64,000 nucleotides of DNA from Nocardia yamanashiensis NBRC 100130 (lineage in GTDB: Bacteria > Actinomycetota > Actinomycetes > Mycobacteriales > Mycobacteriaceae). Below, in pieces: positions 1-21,673 of the stretch (position 1 is its first letter; every line of letters begins with the position of its first letter). Both the position numbers and the translations under genes were made by a program. The stretch covers positions 1 to 64,000 of the forward strand of contig NZ_BDCD01000008.1 in the NCBI RefSeq assembly GCF_001613325.1, read 5' to 3'. The notes under the pieces were generated by a model. The model was given only the letters and a program-made list of their open reading frames with translations. It did no database searches and was not told the DNA's origin.

Positions 1-1
1 G

Positions 2-13870
<13,869 letters not shown>

Positions 13871-13878
13871 CCGCGTGA

Positions 13879-13907
13879 TTCGCCGGAATGCGATGCGTTC
13901 CGGCGAA
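13879..13907 (+). terminator. Hairpin between NRPS and mbtH
   Basis: Perfect 10-bp inverted repeat TTCGCCGGAA / TTCCGGCGAA with a 9-base loop, starting 8 bases after the NRPS stop codon. There is no long T run. It probably ends or attenuates the NRPS transcript before mbtH. Confidence 0.6.
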
Positions 13908-13973
13908 CCCTGCGGTAGATTCTGAAATACATCGTTTTCACAGTGTGCTGTGTCGGTGAAGAAAGGCAATTCG

Positions 13974-14189
13974 ATGAGCAATCCCTTCGACAACGAAGAC
14001 GCTCAGTTCTACGTGCTGGTCAACGAGGAAGCGCAGCATTCCCTCTGGCCGGTCTTCGCCGCCGTTCCGGGTGGCTGGACCATCGCCACCGGACCAGCCC
14101 GTCGAGCCGACTGCCTCGACTATGTGGAGTCGCATTGGACCGATATGCGCCCGGCCTCGCTGGTCGAGGCGATGTCGGAATCCGAATAA
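13974..14189 (+). CDS. mbtH: MbtH-like protein
   Basis: 71 residues, the usual size. MbtH-like proteins bind NRPS adenylation domains and are often needed for their folding or activity. Family features visible: the start [15 protein letters not shown], the SLWPVF core and the C-terminal [14 protein letters not shown]. The ATG at 13974 is chosen because it gives the family N-terminus and has a GAAAGG ribosome site just upstream; a GTG at 13950 is also in frame. It follows the NRPS by about 100 bases with a hairpin in between, and is followed at 24 bases by the first of three small peptide genes. Its likely partners are the NRPSs in this window. Confidence 0.95.
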   Translation: MSNPFDNEDAQFYVLVNEEAQHSLWPVFAAVPGGWTIATGPARRADCLDYVESHWTDMRPASLVEAMSESE

Positions 14190-14213
14190 CCCCCCTCACG
14201 AAAGGAGACGTCC

Positions 14214-14306
14214 ATGGAAGGCGTCGACATCGCTGCCATCCTCACTCAGGTCCTGGCCTTTCTCGCCAGCGGATCGTCCATCAACTACAACCCCAAGCTC
14301 GCCTGA
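14214..14306 (+). CDS. Small hydrophobic peptide, 30 aa (member 1 of a tandem trio)
   Basis: Not a recognised family. It has a strong ribosome site (AGGAG at 14203-14207, 6 bases before the ATG) and lies 24 bases after mbtH. The peptide has a short acidic start (MEGVD), a hydrophobic helix-like stretch of alternating Ile/Leu/Val/Ala, then SGSS and a polar tail ending in NPKLA. The core aligns with the next two small genes. It has no positively charged N-terminus, so no signal peptide is evident. That it is translated is inferred from the ribosome site and the similarity among the three members. Confidence 0.65.
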   Translation: MEGVDIAAILTQVLAFLASGSSINYNPKLA

Positions 14307-14347
14307 TCACCTGAAATAGTCTGCGCTGTAAAGGAACAAACTCCACC

Positions 14348-14470
14348 ATGGATCTCGGTAGCTCCGGCTTCAACGCCCTCCTGTCGGCCATCGCCCACCT
14401 GATCGGCTCCGGCTCGGGCATCTCCGTCACCCAGCCCACCCCCACGCCGACCCCCACTCCCACCGTCTGA
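14348..14470 (+). CDS. Small hydrophobic peptide, 40 aa, with PT-repeat tail (member 2)
   Basis: Second member of the trio. Layout: short polar start (MDLGSSG), hydrophobic stretch (LLSAIAHLIG), GSGSG turn, then a tail of about five Pro-Thr pairs. An AAGGA lies at 14331-14335, rather far (12 bases) from the ATG. The hydrophobic core and Gly/Ser motif line up with members 1 and 3; the Pro-Thr tail is shared in short form with member 3. No enzyme that would mark it as a modified-peptide precursor lies next to it. Function unknown. Confidence 0.65.
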   Translation: MDLGSSGFNALLSAIAHLIGSGSGISVTQPTPTPTPTPTV

Positions 14471-14478
14471 GGCTCCCC

Positions 14479-14589
14479 ATGCAAAGTGGTAGCGCCGTAG
14501 ACAATTTCCTTGGAGTGCTGGCGAAGATGCTGGGTACCGGCTCCTCGTTCACCTTCCCCCCGATCACCCTGCCGACACCGACGGCATAG
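14479..14589 (+). CDS. Small hydrophobic peptide, 36 aa (member 3)
   Basis: Third member. It starts 8 bases after the stop of member 2, whose TGAGG (14468-14472) can serve as ribosome site, suggesting coupled translation. Layout: MQSGSAVD, hydrophobic stretch (FLGVLAKMLG), TGSS, a short aromatic strand (FTF), then a Pro/Thr tail ending in PTPTA. A 10-bp hairpin terminator follows at 14605, so mbtH and the three peptide genes look like one short transcription unit. Function unknown. Confidence 0.65.
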   Translation: MQSGSAVDNFLGVLAKMLGTGSSFTFPPITLPTPTA

Positions 14590-14604
14590 ATCGACCGAAG
14601 CTTC

Positions 14605-14634
14605 CGGCCGCCAGCGCATCCCGCCTGGCGGCCG
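14605..14634 (+). terminator. Hairpin after the small-peptide genes
   Basis: Perfect 10-bp stem CGGCCGCCAG / CTGGCGGCCG with a 10-base loop, 15 bases after the third peptide gene, followed by a weak T/C stretch. The rest of the gap up to 14823 holds no further gene that can be supported; 14741-14790 is AT-richer and may hold the promoter of the next gene. Confidence 0.6.
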
Positions 14635-14823
14635 TTCCTCGTCCCCGGCCACCGGGTGGGGCAGCGCGAAACCGCGGCACTTGCCGCCGAAGTCCGTACC
14701 AGATTCATTTCCGGTTAATTCGACTCGCCCGGCGTGAATCCTGCAATGGCGAATGTTCGGCAAATATATTTAGGCTCAAGATCAGCTTGATCGCCGCGAT
14801 TGAACGAAGCGGAGAGGGAAAGC

Positions 14824-15036
14824 ATGAGCCTGAACGATATGGCCGAACCGCGCAGTATCGGTCTGTACTGGGACCGCGACGGGGATATCTGGCAGCGCGA
14901 GGACGCCGGTTGGCGCCTCATCCTCCAGAGCGGAGTATCGGTCGATCCGATTTCCTTGTGGGAGTGGGACAGCGGACATGTGCGGGACTACGCCCCGTTC
15001 ACGCCCGTGTCCGTTTTCGCCGCCGCCGGGGCGTAA
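14824..15036 (+). CDS. Small Trp/Asp-rich hypothetical protein, 70 aa
   Basis: Not recognised. The ATG at 14824 follows a GGAGAGGG purine run at 14811; an upstream TTG at 14800 is in frame but less likely. The protein has spaced aromatic/acidic segments (LYWDRDGDIWQ, GWRLIL, LWEWDSGHVRDYAPF) that read like a small beta fold. No signal peptide or membrane span is seen. It converges on the double-domain TetR gene, 18 bases away. It may be a regulator or binding protein; no function is assigned. Confidence 0.7.
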   Translation: MSLNDMAEPRSIGLYWDRDGDIWQREDAGWRLILQSGVSVDPISLWEWDSGHVRDYAPFTPVSVFAAAGA

Positions 15037-15054
15037 CCCGGAGCGGACGCCGCC

Positions 15055-16269
15055 TCAATCCCGGGGCGCGACGCCGAACAGAACGACCTCCATGAGCCGA
15101 ATCACGCGCTGCTGCGGGCAGATTCGCTGATTGTCGCCGAATACCCGGCCGAGGTCCACCACCAGGCCGAACGCGGCCTGCACCAGGATGCGGGCCTCGC
15201 CCTCGGAGAGTTCCGGGCGGACCGCCACCAGCAGCCGGACCCATTCGGCGACGATCAGCCGCTGCACATTGCGGAGCATGGTGCGCTCTTCGGCCGAGAC
15301 ATGGCCGAATTCGGCGTAGTAGACGTAGGTGAGCTCACGTTCGGCGAAGGAGCCCGCCACATAGAGGTCGACCAGCTTGGTCAGGGCCTCGGCGGGCGTC
15401 GACGAGGACGCCACCGCGGGGCCGATCGCGCCCGAGACCCGATCGGCCGCGCGGCGGAAGGCGGCGGCCAGCAGGTCGCCCTTGCTGCGGTAATAGCGGT
15501 AGACGGCCGAGGCCGCCGACAGATCCGCCGCCGCGGCGATGTCCTCCACGCTCACATTGGGATACCCGCGCTCGTGGAACAGCTCCACGGCCTTCTTCAG
15601 CAGCAGTTCGTGCTTGAAAGACAGCGGGATCTCCACCGCGCGCGGGGCGCTCGAATCCGTGCCCGGCGGCGGCAGTTCCGCGTCCAGCACGGCATCGCAG
15701 GCCGAATGCAGCAGCGCCGTCAGCGTTTTCACCGGCAGCGCCGCGTGATGGTCGCCCACGCTGGAGATCACCGACAGCAGCGTGACCGCCCGCACCGCCC
15801 GATCGGTTTCCTCCAGCTCGGGCCGCACCGCCGCGATCAACTCGCGCAGCGAACTCAGGGCCGCCGCGAACTGCTCGTCCAGGGTGGCGCGATCGGTCGC
15901 GTCGAGATACCGCAGCTCCCACCGCACCAGCGTCACCGTCGCCCGATTCGCGATGGTCTCCGCGATGATCCGGTCCAGCACCGCGTCCAGCCGCGCCCGC
16001 GGCTCCAGCCCGGCCGTTTCCTCCGCCGGCGTCGCCGAGGCCACGGTCAGCGCCCCGAGCCGCAGCACTTCCTCCCGGAACAGCGCGTACTTGCTCGGAT
16101 AGTGCCGATACAGTGCCGCCGAGGAGATCCCGAGCTTGGCGGCGATGTCCTCCATGCTCACACCGTGATAGCCCAGCGACCCGAACGCCGCGGCCGAAGT
16201 GGCGGCGATCTGGGCACGCCGGTTCTTCGGACGGCGGCGGATCACACGCTGCTGGGGCTCGGCACTCAT
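15055..16269 (-). CDS. Double-domain TetR-family regulator
   Basis: 404 residues, about twice a normal TetR protein. Two complete helix-turn-helix units are visible: near residues 18-65 (VSMEDIAAKLGISSAALYRHYPSK) and about 210-260 (VSVEDIAAAADLSAA...VYRYYRSK), each followed by its own ligand-binding-like helical region. The start at 16269 (MSAEPQQ) is preferred over an upstream in-frame codon at 16329. It lies 56 bases behind the Mce-associated gene on the same strand, so it may be the last gene of the mce operon and its repressor; the ligand would plausibly be a lipid or acyl-CoA (inference). Confidence 0.85.
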   Translation of the reverse strand: MSAEPQQRVIRRRPKNRRAQIAATSAAAFGSLGYHGVSMEDIAAKLGISSAALYRHYPSKYALFREEVLRLGALTVASATPAEETAGLEPRARLDAVLDRIIAETIANRATVTLVRWELRYLDATDRATLDEQFAAALSSLRELIAAVRPELEETDRAVRAVTLLSVISSVGDHHAALPVKTLTALLHSACDAVLDAELPPPGTDSSAPRAVEIPLSFKHELLLKKAVELFHERGYPNVSVEDIAAAADLSAASAVYRYYRSKGDLLAAAFRRAADRVSGAIGPAVASSSTPAEALTKLVDLYVAGSFAERELTYVYYAEFGHVSAEERTMLRNVQRLIVAEWVRLLVAVRPELSEGEARILVQAAFGLVVDLGRVFGDNQRICPQQRVIRLMEVVLFGVAPRD

Positions 16270-16325
16270 GTCGGTAATGGTAGTCACCAGGTCTTTTGCG
16301 CCCCTGCCGGGTTGGCGACCACGCG

Positions 16326-16955
16326 TCACGGGCGCGCCTGCTGCAACAGCGGCGAGTTGACCTTGTTCACCAGCCAGCGATCGCCCTGCCGCTCCAGACG
16401 CATGACCATGGACAACTGGCCCGGCTGAGGTTTGTTCTGGGTACCCAGACTGGTGATGGTCTGCCCGATCACCACGATGGCCTCCGCGGAATCCTTGTCA
16501 CCGGTGCGAATGGCGCACTGCACATCCGTACTGGCCGAGGTCACCTGCCCGGCGGTCAGCACCTCGCGCAGATCCTTGCTGGTGGAATCGAACTGCTTGC
16601 GCCAATCCCCGGTCGCGCCGTCCAGCACCCCGGCGAAGTAGGTGTCGAGATTCTTGGCGTCGTAGGTGGCCAGGACCGGCGCGTACTTGCAGGCGGCGGT
16701 GCGCGCGGACTCGTGCGCGTCGAGCAGCGCCTGCTTGTTCTGGCCCTGCACGAAGAAGAACACGCTCGACCCGATGGCCGCGCCGATCACGGCCGCCGCC
16801 GCGACGCGCATTCCGATGGCGCGGACCTTGGTCTTCTTCGCTTCGTCCACGTCGAGCCGGCCGGTGCTCTCCTCTACGACGCTTTCCTCGGCCTTGCTGT
16901 CCTCGACCACCGCGGCCTCGGCCGCAGGCTCCTTCTCGAGTTCGATCTCGCTCAT
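16326..16955 (-). CDS. Mce-associated membrane protein (Mas)
   Basis: 209 residues. An acidic cytoplasmic N-terminus of about 45 residues is followed by one membrane span (AAAAVIGAAIGSSVFFFVQG) and an extracytoplasmic domain of the SnoaL/NTF2-like kind found in Mce-associated proteins, which are thought to stabilise Mce transporters. The start at 16955 is chosen from the acidic N-terminus and the 11-base gap to mceF. It is the last structural gene of the operon before the TetR gene. Confidence 0.85.
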   Translation of the reverse strand: MSEIELEKEPAAEAAVVEDSKAEESVVEESTGRLDVDEAKKTKVRAIGMRVAAAAVIGAAIGSSVFFFVQGQNKQALLDAHESARTAACKYAPVLATYDAKNLDTYFAGVLDGATGDWRKQFDSTSKDLREVLTAGQVTSASTDVQCAIRTGDKDSAEAIVVIGQTITSLGTQNKPQPGQLSMVMRLERQGDRWLVNKVNSPLLQQARP

Positions 16956-16966
16956 GTTCGTCGCTC

Positions 16967-18145
16967 CTATCGCGGCACAGCTGGTTGGGAGAGTTCGTTT
17001 CCGGTCGCGCCCGGGGGAGTGGTGACGCCGTTGTCCGGCACGTTCGGGCGCGGCGCGTTGGCCGAGCCGCGCATCTGCAGCGCCGGGTTGTTCGTGACGC
17101 AGTAGTTGTAGAGCCGCACTCGGGTATCCACCATCACCTCGGTCGGCACCACCGGGATGGTGTCGTATTCGCAGGTCGGGCGCGGCCACGGATCGACGAG
17201 CGTGTTGTACGCCCCGTCGTGCGCGGGAATCCCGAGCGCTTCGGATCCGACCCGCAGTGCCGGGAACAACGCCGCGATGGCCGGCGCCCGCAGCTTCGCC
17301 GCCTTGGTGATGGCCACGAAGTTCGTCACCAGATCCGTGATGGGGTCCTGGGTTTCGCTCAGGAACCCGCTCAGCGTCGCCAGCTGCCCGGGCCCGTTGG
17401 TCAGCAGCGTGCGCAATTCCTGGTCGGCGGCGGCGAATTGGTTGAACAGCGTGCTGCCCGCCCGCGTCAGCGTCCCCAGATCGGGTTGCGCGTGCGAGGT
17501 GGTGCCGGCGATGACCTCGAGATTCTCGATGAGCTGCCGGGTCTGCGGCAGCAGATCGGTGAGCCCCGACATGGCCCGGCTGATCCCGGAAACCATATTG
17601 CGCAGGCGATCCGGGCCGCCCGCGAGCGCCTTGTCCAGCTCGTCGATGATCACATTGAGCCGGTCCGGATTCATCCCGCCGATGAAGTCGCTGAGGTTGG
17701 CGAACACCGACTGCATGCTCACCGGCACGCTGGTGGCCGTGCGCTGCACCACCGACCCGTCGTGCAGATAGGGCCCGCCGTCGGTGTCCGGCCGGAAGTC
17801 CAGGTACTGCTCCCCGGCCGCCGACAGCCGTCCCACCGCCACCGTCCCGCCCACCGGAACCTGCGCGGAATCATCGATTTCGGCGATGGCGGCCACGCCG
17901 TCGCCGGACACCCGCACCTCGTCCACCCGCCCGATCCGGCTGCCCCGGAAGGTCACGTCGTTCCCGGCGGCCAGCCCGCCGGATGCCGCCAGTTCGACGG
18001 TCACCCGGTAGGTGTGCGGAATCGGGTTGAACCGCAGCACATATCCGCCGATGTACCCGCTGCCCACGATCAGCACCGCGATCAAACCGAGGTTGGCGAC
18101 CGCGATGCGATGCCGCACGATCCATTGCCACAGTGGCGGATTCAC
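16967..18145 (-). CDS. mceF: MCE family protein MceF
   Basis: 392 residues. Sixth substrate-binding subunit of the lipid importer. An N-terminal span (VANLGLIAVLIVGSGYIGGYVL) anchors it; the MCE domain follows (YRVTVELAASGGLAAGNDVTFRGSRIGRVDEV), then a long helical region and a Pro/Asn-rich tail. It starts with GTG, overlapping the mceE stop by 4 bases (GTGA), so translation is coupled. Known role of the family: six Mce proteins form a hexameric channel carrying lipids to the YrbE permease. The lipid carried is not clear from sequence. Confidence 0.92.
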   Translation of the reverse strand: MNPPLWQWIVRHRIAVANLGLIAVLIVGSGYIGGYVLRFNPIPHTYRVTVELAASGGLAAGNDVTFRGSRIGRVDEVRVSGDGVAAIAEIDDSAQVPVGGTVAVGRLSAAGEQYLDFRPDTDGGPYLHDGSVVQRTATSVPVSMQSVFANLSDFIGGMNPDRLNVIIDELDKALAGGPDRLRNMVSGISRAMSGLTDLLPQTRQLIENLEVIAGTTSHAQPDLGTLTRAGSTLFNQFAAADQELRTLLTNGPGQLATLSGFLSETQDPITDLVTNFVAITKAAKLRAPAIAALFPALRVGSEALGIPAHDGAYNTLVDPWPRPTCEYDTIPVVPTEVMVDTRVRLYNYCVTNNPALQMRGSANAPRPNVPDNGVTTPPGATGNELSQPAVPR

Positions 18146-19293
18146 CGCGCACCGCCCTGCTCCGGACCGGCCGGCGCCGCGGGCGTCGCGCCGCCGGGCT
18201 GCTGCGGCGGGCTGGTGAGCCGCCCGAACACCTTCTCCAGCACCTGGGTGAGGCTGCCGATGAACTGTCCCACGTCCCCGGCTTCCGGCCAGCGGCTGCC
18301 GCTGGGATCGGTGAGCGCGCCCACGCTCAGATACGACACGGTCGCCGCGACGGCCAGCGCCGGTCCGCGCAGGCTCGCCATCAGCGACGGATAGAGGGTG
18401 TGCAGCCCGGTCAAAGCCCCGGTCAGATTGTCGCCCATCTGCGCGAACCCGGACATGAGCCGCTGAATGCTGGTGAACAGGCTGACGAATTCGGTCCCGG
18501 TGGTGTCGCTGAAATCGCCCAGCGCGGTCATGGTGGTGGAGACCTTGGTGAGCAGGTCCACCATCTGCTGATTGTTCTCGGTGAACAGTCCGATGAGCGC
18601 CGGGAAGGTGTCGGCGGCGACGCCGAGTTCGGCCTTGCGCTGCGCCAATTCGCCCGCGAGAGTGTTCAATCCGCTCAGCATCTGGTCGATGTCACCGGTG
18701 CGCTGATTCAAAGCGGTTATCACACTGGTCATTTCGGTGATCAAATGCGACAGCTCCGGCGCGCGCCCCGCGAACATGGAGTCCATCTCCGAGGTGATCC
18801 GCGCCGCCTGATTGATGCCACCGCCGTTGAGCAGCAGCGAGATCGACATCATGAGCTGTTCGACCGACGCCCCCGCCGAGGTCCGGTCCGTCCCGAGCGT
18901 ATCGCCCTCGCGCAGTTCCGCCCCCGCTTCCTGCGCCGACGGCAGCGTCATGGCCACGAACATGTCGCCCAGCGGCGTCCCCTGCCGCAGCTCCGCCGTG
19001 GTCCCGTGCGGCAGCCGAATGTCCTCGCGGATCAGCATTTCCACGTCGGCGATGAAATTGGTGGTCTTGATCCCGGTCACCACGCCGATATCGGTCCCGC
19101 CGATCTTCACGTGCGCCCGATCCGGCAGATTGAGCGCATCGGTGAAGGCGGCGTGAATGGTGTACCCCGGCCCGCCGATCCCGGGTTTGGGCATGGGCAC
19201 GTTCGACACCGTGACCGCACAGCCGCTCGCCCCCGTCAGCGCGGCCGCGGTCACCAGCGCCGCCATTGCAGAAGTCCTTGTCCGCCTGCTCAT
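18142..19293 (-). CDS. mceE: MCE family lipoprotein MceE
   Basis: 383 residues. Lipoprotein signal with lipobox LTGASGC near residue 22, then the MCE domain (YTIHAAFTDALNLPDRAHVKIGG...IGVVTGI) and a long helical region, ending in a Pro/Ala/Gly-rich tail. The fifth Mce protein is the usual lipoprotein of these operons. ATGA overlap with mceD upstream and GTGA overlap with mceF downstream. Confidence 0.93.
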   Translation of the reverse strand: MSRRTRTSAMAALVTAAALTGASGCAVTVSNVPMPKPGIGGPGYTIHAAFTDALNLPDRAHVKIGGTDIGVVTGIKTTNFIADVEMLIREDIRLPHGTTAELRQGTPLGDMFVAMTLPSAQEAGAELREGDTLGTDRTSAGASVEQLMMSISLLLNGGGINQAARITSEMDSMFAGRAPELSHLITEMTSVITALNQRTGDIDQMLSGLNTLAGELAQRKAELGVAADTFPALIGLFTENNQQMVDLLTKVSTTMTALGDFSDTTGTEFVSLFTSIQRLMSGFAQMGDNLTGALTGLHTLYPSLMASLRGPALAVAATVSYLSVGALTDPSGSRWPEAGDVGQFIGSLTQVLEKVFGRLTSPPQQPGGATPAAPAGPEQGGAR

Positions 19294-20399
19294 TTCGTCC
19301 CCGTAATGCCCAGCAGCGCCGCAGTCAGCCCGAAGTCCGGTCCGAAGTCGGCGATCTTCCCGGTCCGGCACCCGTCCAGCCGCAACTGGATCCGCTCGCA
19401 GAACAACGCCAGCGCCTCACCGTCCAGCACGCTCTTGTCCAGCAGCCCGTGCAACCGCAGCGCCTGTTCTTCCCGGCTGGTCGCATTGGACAGGTTCTGG
19501 AACATCAGCGGCCCCACGTCCACGATCTCGGTCAGCCCGCGCGCATTGGCCCGCATCTGATTGCTGATCGCCACGAACCGCGTCAACGCCCCCGCCAGCT
19601 GATCCTTGTTGTCCCCCACCAGCGTCGCGGTATTGGTGACGAAGTCGTCCAGCTGCGTCAGCACCGCCTGCAATCCCGGCGCCTGCTCACCCATCAGATT
19701 CACCAGCTCGGTGAGCCGCCCGCTGAAGTCCCGCACCGTCTGATCGTTGCTCGCGATGATCTGCGTGATCTCGTTCAATTTGATGATCGTGTTGGCGATC
19801 TGATCCTTGTTGGCGAAAGTCACCTCGAACGCCGAGGACAACGCATCCAGCGTCTCCCGCAACCGATCCCCGTTCCCGTTCAGCAAAGGAAACAACACCC
19901 GGCTGGCCATCGGCCCCGTGTCCTTGTCCCCTTTCAGCGCCGCCCCGAGCTGATCGAAGTTCGCCAGAATCCGATCCAGCTCCACCGGAACCCTGGTGCG
20001 CTGCAACGGAATATGCGCCCCCGCCGCCAACGTCTCCCCCTCCCCGCTGTAAGCCGGCGCCAACTCCACATGCCGATTGGTAATCAACTGCGGATTAACC
20101 AGCGCCGCAATGGCATCCGCCGGTATCCGCACCTCCCGATCCACCGACATCACCACCTCGACATAACTCCCACGCGGCGTCACGGATTCGACCGTCCCCA
20201 CCGGCACCCCCAGCACATCCACCTCGTTCCCCGCATACAACCCCGCCACATTCTCGAAGTCGGCACTGATCCGCATCCGATCCCCGAGATACTGCTCGGG
20301 CAGCGAGGACAGCGCGGACGGTAGAAGTGAACAACTCGAGATCGTCGCCGCGACGCTGCAAAGCGCAATGATGTTCCTGAACCGACGGATTCGCATCAT
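19290..20399 (-). CDS. mceD: MCE family protein at the MceD position, with its own lipobox
   Basis: 369 residues. MCE domain visible (MRISADFENVAGLYAGNEVDVLGVPVGTVESV), then helical repeats. Unusually for the fourth gene, the N-terminus has a lipobox (ATISSCS), so this and MceE are probably both lipoproteins. Two ATGs lie in tandem at 20399 and 20396; a GGGAG ribosome site lies just upstream. The TnpB element begins about 14 bases upstream of the start, leaving the ribosome site intact but cutting the gene off from mceC. Confidence 0.9.
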   Translation of the reverse strand: MMRIRRFRNIIALCSVAATISSCSLLPSALSSLPEQYLGDRMRISADFENVAGLYAGNEVDVLGVPVGTVESVTPRGSYVEVVMSVDREVRIPADAIAALVNPQLITNRHVELAPAYSGEGETLAAGAHIPLQRTRVPVELDRILANFDQLGAALKGDKDTGPMASRVLFPLLNGNGDRLRETLDALSSAFEVTFANKDQIANTIIKLNEITQIIASNDQTVRDFSGRLTELVNLMGEQAPGLQAVLTQLDDFVTNTATLVGDNKDQLAGALTRFVAISNQMRANARGLTEIVDVGPLMFQNLSNATSREEQALRLHGLLDKSVLDGEALALFCERIQLRLDGCRTGKIADFGPDFGLTAALLGITGTK

Positions 20400-20413
20400 T
20401 CGTTCTCCCTCAC

Positions 20414-21673
20414 GCGGAAGTGGTGTGTAGCCTGTCGAACATGCGTTCGGCCTTCAAGTGTCGGGCTTACCCAGATCCTGAACAGGCGGCGATGCTCAGC
20501 CGCACGTTCGGGTGTGTTCGTCTGGTTTGGAACAAGACGCTTGCTGATCGTCGGCAGCGCTACGCTGCCTGTGGACAACGGGTTACTTACAAGGAATCCA
20601 GTGCTGCTCTGACGGACTGGAAGAAGAATCCGGATATGGCGTTTCTCGGCGAGGTATCGTGCGTACCTCTCCAGCAAACGCTTCGCCATCAGGATGCGGC
20701 CTTCAAGAACTTCTTCTCCGGTCGTTCCCGGTATCCGAGGTTCAAATCGCGGAGTGGACGGCAATCGGCGCACTTCACACGGTCTGCGTTCCGGATGCGT
20801 GAGGGGGAGCTCTTCCTGGCCAAATCTGGCGCACCGCTGCGATTTGTCTGGTCCTTCGACACTGATCTTGCGGACCTCGACCCGACGACGGTAGTCGTGT
20901 CGCGTGAACCGGACGGACGTTGGTACGTCACTTTTGTTGTGGACATTGCGGCCGGCACGGAAATCGCACCTACTGGTTCGGATGTCGGCGTGGACCTGGG
21001 TCTCAAGGATCTCGCGGTATTCAGCACCGGCGAACGTGTCGGGAACCCGAAGCACCTGGAACGTAAGGCCCGCAACCTCGCTCGTTACCAGAGACGATTG
21101 GCACGTAAGAAGCGCGGCAGTGCGAATCGAGACAAAGCGAGACGGAAGGTGGCACGCACGCACCGGAAGGTGCGGAACGCACGTGCCGACTTCTTGCACC
21201 GCCTGTCGGCCAAGCTCGTTCGTGACTACGACCTGATTGCTGTCGAGGACTTGAATGTTCAAGGCATGATGCACAATCGGAGGCTGGCGCGAGCCATCGG
21301 TGACAGTGGCTGGGGGGAGTTGCGCCGCCAAATCGAATACAAGGCGGCACGATCGGGACGCACCGTCGCAGTTGTCGACCGTTGGTTCCCGTCGAGCAAG
21401 ATGTGCTCGGATTGCGGAAACATCTTGGAGAAACTGGATCTGGGCACTCGTGTGTGGACATGCCCGGATTGCCGTACCCGACATGATCGGGATATCAATG
21501 CGGCTCGGAACATCCTTGCGGCTGGTCGAGCCGTAGCCCGGGATTTCCCGGGTGATGCCTGTGGAGCTGATGTCAGACGCAGCGGGTTCGCCCGTGCGCG
21601 ATCGGCTACGAAGCAGGAAACCTGACCCGCGAGGGTTGGAATCCCCGGCGTGAGAATGCGGGGAGGAAGTCAA
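20414..21673 (+). mobile_element. TnpB-only IS200/IS605-type element inserted between mceC and mceD
   Basis: About 1.26 kb, visibly lower in G+C than its surroundings, holding tnpB on the strand opposite to the mce genes. No tnpA is present. The inferred right end is TCAA (21670-21673), after a hairpin (CCCCG 21643-21647 / CGGGG 21659-21663); TCAA equals the known right cleavage motif of IS608. The inferred left flank is TCAC (20410-20413). Ends are inferred by eye; no inverted terminal repeats are expected in this family. Confidence 0.8.
20441..21625 (+). CDS. tnpB: TnpB, RNA-guided transposon nuclease (OrfB, IS605 family)
   Basis: 394 residues from the ATG at 20441; a GTG at 20420 is also in frame. 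Known family role: TnpB cuts DNA matching a guide RNA made from the right end of its element, which helps keep the element in place. All parts of the active site are visible: RuvC-I Asp in DVGVDLGLKDLAV, RuvC-II Glu in DLIAVEDLNVQGM, a CxxC...CxxC zinc finger (MCSDCG and WTCPDC), and RuvC-III Asp in RHDRDINAARN. N-terminal wedge-like part: FKCRAYPDPEQAAML. No frameshift or stop, so it is likely active. Codon use is less GC-rich than in its neighbours. Confidence 0.95.
   Translation: MRSAFKCRAYPDPEQAAMLSRTFGCVRLVWNKTLADRRQRYAACGQRVTYKESSAALTDWKKNPDMAFLGEVSCVPLQQTLRHQDAAFKNFFSGRSRYPRFKSRSGRQSAHFTRSAFRMREGELFLAKSGAPLRFVWSFDTDLADLDPTTVVVSREPDGRWYVTFVVDIAAGTEIAPTGSDVGVDLGLKDLAVFSTGERVGNPKHLERKARNLARYQRRLARKKRGSANRDKARRKVARTHRKVRNARADFLHRLSAKLVRDYDLIAVEDLNVQGMMHNRRLARAIGDSGWGELRRQIEYKAARSGRTVAVVDRWFPSSKMCSDCGNILEKLDLGTRVWTCPDCRTRHDRDINAARNILAAGRAVARDFPGDACGADVRRSGFARARSATKQET

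Noticed and set aside
14420..14470. Pro-Thr repeats as a sign of a cell-wall lipoprotein or secreted protein
   Set aside because: The peptide has no signal sequence or lipobox, so export by the usual route is not supported.
20414..21673. A full IS605 element with TnpA
   Set aside because: Only tnpB lies between the inferred ends; no TnpA-like frame with an HUH motif was found.
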